Shown: positions 6,192 to 7,309 of the stretch, in pieces
How the letters are laid out: each line of letters opens with the position of its first letter
Numbering within the stretch: position 1 is the stretch's first letter
Assembly (NCBI GenBank): GCA_947629875.1
Contig: CANRFK010000067.1
Span: forward strand, 1-7,309
Direction: 5' to 3'
Source of the DNA: an uncultured Clostridia bacterium
Lineage (GTDB): Bacteria; Bacillota; Clostridia; Christensenellales; Borkfalkiaceae
Length of the DNA stretch: 7,309 nucleotides
Notes under the pieces: model-generated
Databases searched by the model: none
What the model was told of the DNA's origin: nothing
What the model saw: the letters and a program-made list of their open reading frames with translations, nothing else
Program-made: the position numbers and the translations under genes

Positions 6192-6228
6192 GTTGCCGCC
6201 CGCCGCGCAGAGCGCGGCGGGCGGCAAC
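6192..6228. repeat. 37-base perfect hairpin (hairpin element B)
   Basis: Arms 6192-6208 and 6212-6228 are perfectly complementary over 17 bases, with an AGA loop. The stem is nearly all G and C. There is no T tract on either side. The 5' flank CCTCATAC (6181-6188) and 3' flank CGAGTGCATCTT (6228-6239) nearly match those of the palindrome at 6062-6112, although the stems differ. Confidence 0.88.
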
Positions 6229-6305
6229 GAGTGCATCTTCCCTATTTTCCATCGAGCCTTCACTCCCCAAAAACTCTTCGAGCCTATCCTATTTCCCCGC
6301 CCAAT

Positions 6306-6878
6306 TCACATTTGCTTGTTTTTGAAGTACTCTTCCCGCAGAATGCCGCGCTCCACAATATCGACGCGCTCGCCCGTCGTGGGACAGCGGAAAAAGTCTC
6401 TGCGCGTTCCCTCGTAGACGAGCCCGCACTTTTCCATGACGCGGGAGGAGCCGAGATTTTCCGCCGCGTGTTCGCCGTCGATGCGGAAAAATCCCACTTC
6501 CTCAAAGCAGTAGCGCAGAACCTCGGAGAGCGCCTCCGTCATGATGCCCTTCCCCCACCATGCCTTGCCCATGCAGTAGCCGACCGTGCCGCGTTCCTGA
6601 AATTCATCCGCGCGCAGAACGGCAATGTCGCCGATGAGAACGTTCCCCACTTTCAGGACGATCGCCCACTTGTAGATATGCGGCTCGCCGCTCTCCGCTT
6701 CCCACATTTTGAGAAGGGCGCGCGTCGCTTCGATATCCCCGTGCGGCGTCCAGGTGAGATATTTCGTGACTTCGGAGTCGTTCATCCAATGCGCAAACGC
6801 CTCCTCGGCGTCGCTCTCCCTCCACCTGCGAAGGATCAGCCGCTCCGTCTCCAAAACTTTCGTGCCCTTGTGTTGCAT
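6306..6878 (-). CDS. GNAT-family N-acetyltransferase, RimJ/RimL-like
   Basis: The 190-residue protein has the full layout of the Acetyltransf_3 (RimJ/RimL) type of GNAT enzyme. TERLILRRW (11-19) is the first beta strand. WAIVLKVGNVLIGDIAV (71-87) forms the central strands. GTVGYCMGKAWWGKGIMTEA (97-116) is motif A, whose W-W-G-K-G stands for the Q/R-x-x-G-x-G acetyl-CoA pyrophosphate loop. HAAENLGSSRVMEKCGLVYE (137-156) carries the conserved N--S--V-EK-GF signature. Such enzymes move an acetyl group from acetyl-CoA to a protein N-terminus, amino acid or small amine. The substrate cannot be told; a general detoxification or ribosomal-protein role is possible. The ATG at 6878 has GGAGA about five bases upstream and starts the family's N-terminus at the expected length. 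It has its own promoter just upstream and is transcribed alone. Confidence 0.92.
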   Translation of the reverse strand: MQHKGTKVLETERLILRRWRESDAEEAFAHWMNDSEVTKYLTWTPHGDIEATRALLKMWEAESGEPHIYKWAIVLKVGNVLIGDIAVLRADEFQERGTVGYCMGKAWWGKGIMTEALSEVLRYCFEEVGFFRIDGEHAAENLGSSRVMEKCGLVYEGTRRDFFRCPTTGERVDIVERGILREEYFKNKQM

Positions 6879-6907
6879 TTGTCTCTCCGTAAAATTTCTT
6901 TTCTATA

Positions 6908-6936
6908 ATGATACCATACTCCCGCCGCCAAATCAA
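6908..6936 (-). promoter_or_regulatory. Promoter of the acetyltransferase gene
   Basis: On the minus strand TTGATT (6931-6936) and TATCAT (6908-6913) are separated by 17 bases, and TGG precedes the -10 (extended -10). Transcription would start near 6901, about 20 bases before the ATG. The -35 box lies only five bases past the T tract of the previous gene's terminator, so the junction is very compact. Confidence 0.78.
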
Positions 6937-6940
6937 GCCG

Positions 6941-6965
6941 AAAAAATTCCGCCTTTTCGGCGGAA
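6941..6965 (-). terminator. Rho-independent terminator of the hemolysin III-type gene
   Basis: Minus-strand TTCCGCC (6959-6965) and GGCGGAA (6947-6953) pair over 7 bp around a GAAAA loop and are followed by six T residues (6941-6946). It begins about 20 bases after the stop codon at 6985. Stem and tail closely resemble the terminator at 6019-6043. Confidence 0.88.
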
Positions 6966-6968
6966 GAT

Positions 6969-6994
6969 TTTCAGATCATGGCTTTCAGATCATG
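6969..6994. repeat. 12-bp direct repeat spanning the stop codon of the hemolysin III-type gene
   Basis: TTTCAGATCATG occurs at 6969-6980 and again at 6983-6994, two bases apart. The copy at 6983-6994 contains the last two codons and the stop of the gene; the other lies in its 3' untranslated region. It looks like a small tandem duplication that left the protein unchanged. Confidence 0.85.
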
Positions 6995-7308
6995 AGCAGT
7001 ATGCTTACAAATTGCAGCACCGTGCCGAGGATGACGAAGAGGTGCCACACGCTGTGGAAAAATTTCACCCTCTTCCCGAAGGCAAAGAACACGATGCCCG
7101 CGGTATAGACAATGCCGCCCGCAAGGAGCAATGCAAAGCACGCCGCCGAAACGACATCAAAGAGCGGCACGAGAAAGGCGATCGCCATCCACCCCGCCAC
7201 AAAGTACAGCGCCATGGAGATGCCCTTCACCGCCTTGTTGTTCATGGCGATGGCGTTCATGGTAATGCCGGCAGCCGCAATGCCCCACTCCGCACCCAAG
7301 ACCGCCCA
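6985..7308 (-). CDS. Hemolysin III/PAQR-family membrane protein, C-terminal part (5' end beyond window)
   Basis: The minus-strand frame is open to the right edge (the codons before visible residue 1 at 7299 read Trp-Ala-Val), so the true start lies outside; the TTG at 7299 is an internal Leu. About 107 residues are visible, with four or so hydrophobic segments. The C-terminus contains KFFHSVWHLFVILGTVLQF, the H-x3-H motif (HSVWH) that in hemolysin III and PAQR relatives contributes to a metal site inside the membrane. Preceding segments (ALYFVAGWMAIAFL and LLLAGGIVYTAGIVFFAFG) also match the family. Members are integral inner-membrane proteins. Some are reported to affect membrane fluidity, and the hemolysin name does not prove lytic activity. 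It is terminated at 6941-6965. Confidence 0.9.
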   Translation of the reverse strand, partial: WAVLGAEWGIAAAGITMNAIAMNNKAVKGISMALYFVAGWMAIAFLVPLFDVVSAACFALLLAGGIVYTAGIVFFAFGKRVKFFHSVWHLFVILGTVLQFVSILLMI

Positions 7309-7309
7309 C

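Larger units (their letters stand above)
5978..6305 (-). other. Gene-free region rich in inverted repeats between the redox operon and the acetyltransferase gene
   Basis: No frame here looks like protein. Short open frames read through the palindromes and give repetitive Arg/Pro/Ala-rich peptides. The region contains, from low to high coordinates, a small minus-strand terminator (6019-6043), a 51-base near-perfect palindrome (6062-6112), a hairpin element (6117-6164) and a 37-base hairpin (6192-6228). If transcription of the acetyltransferase gene stops at the small terminator, all three repeats lie in its 3' untranslated region. The final stretch, 6229-6305, is pyrimidine-rich on the plus strand and holds nothing I recognise. 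Confidence 0.75.

Noticed and set aside
6062..6228. CRISPR array or phage attachment site
   Set aside because: There are only two hairpins, their stems differ, spacing is not regular and no cas or integrase gene is nearby.
5995..6417. Plus-strand open frame of 140 codons through the repeat cluster
   Set aside because: It reads across three palindromes and into the antisense of the acetyltransferase gene, with no ribosome binding site; an artefact of GC-rich repeats.
6231..6908. Plus-strand open frame of 225 codons opposite the acetyltransferase gene
   Set aside because: The minus strand carries a complete GNAT protein with promoter and ribosome binding site, so this is a shadow.

Overview
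The window reads as chromosomal DNA from a fairly GC-rich, probably anaerobic Gram-positive bacterium of the Firmicutes. Clostridia are the best guess, and a Christensenellales-like lineage is possible but not provable here. The reasons are strong GGAGG ribosome binding sites, near-consensus TTGACA/TATAAT-type promoters, an EFR1-type flavodoxin/ferredoxin protein, a lipobox lipoprotein and hairpin-plus-T-tract terminators. No tRNA, rRNA, CRISPR array, transposase or phage gene was seen.

Left part (1-2310). The 3' end of a membrane-protein gene runs off the left edge and ends at a terminator hairpin (548-584). Facing it on the minus strand is an AraC-family regulator with a GyrI-like effector-binding domain (592-1488). 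A small lipoprotein gene diverges from the regulator (1743-2234) with its own promoter and a terminator nearly identical to the first one.

Centre (2313-5977, minus strand). A four-gene operon is driven by a TTGACA-17-TATACT promoter. In transcription order it encodes: an extended SDR (NAD(P)-dependent epimerase/dehydratase-like protein) with an unusual C-terminal zinc-ribbon-like motif; an EFR1-type flavodoxin plus 2x[4Fe-4S] ferredoxin protein; an azoreductase/NQO-type flavodoxin-fold oxidoreductase; and a second flavodoxin-fold reductase with a compact cysteine cluster. Each gene overlaps the next by exactly four bases (GTGA, ATGA, ATGA), so translation is probably coupled. The set looks like a redox module combining NAD(P)H, flavin and iron-sulfur chemistry. 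Its substrate cannot be read from the sequence.

Right part (5978-7309, minus strand). A gene-free stretch (5978-6305) holds a small terminator and three inverted repeats. Two of them are long, almost perfect palindromes with different stems but similar flanks. Next come a RimJ/RimL-like GNAT acetyltransferase gene (6306-6878) with its own promoter, another terminator, and the 3' part of a hemolysin III/PAQR-family membrane-protein gene that runs off the right edge.

The best candidates for something not well described are the paired hairpin elements at 6054-6240 and the zinc-ribbon-bearing SDR at the head of the redox operon.
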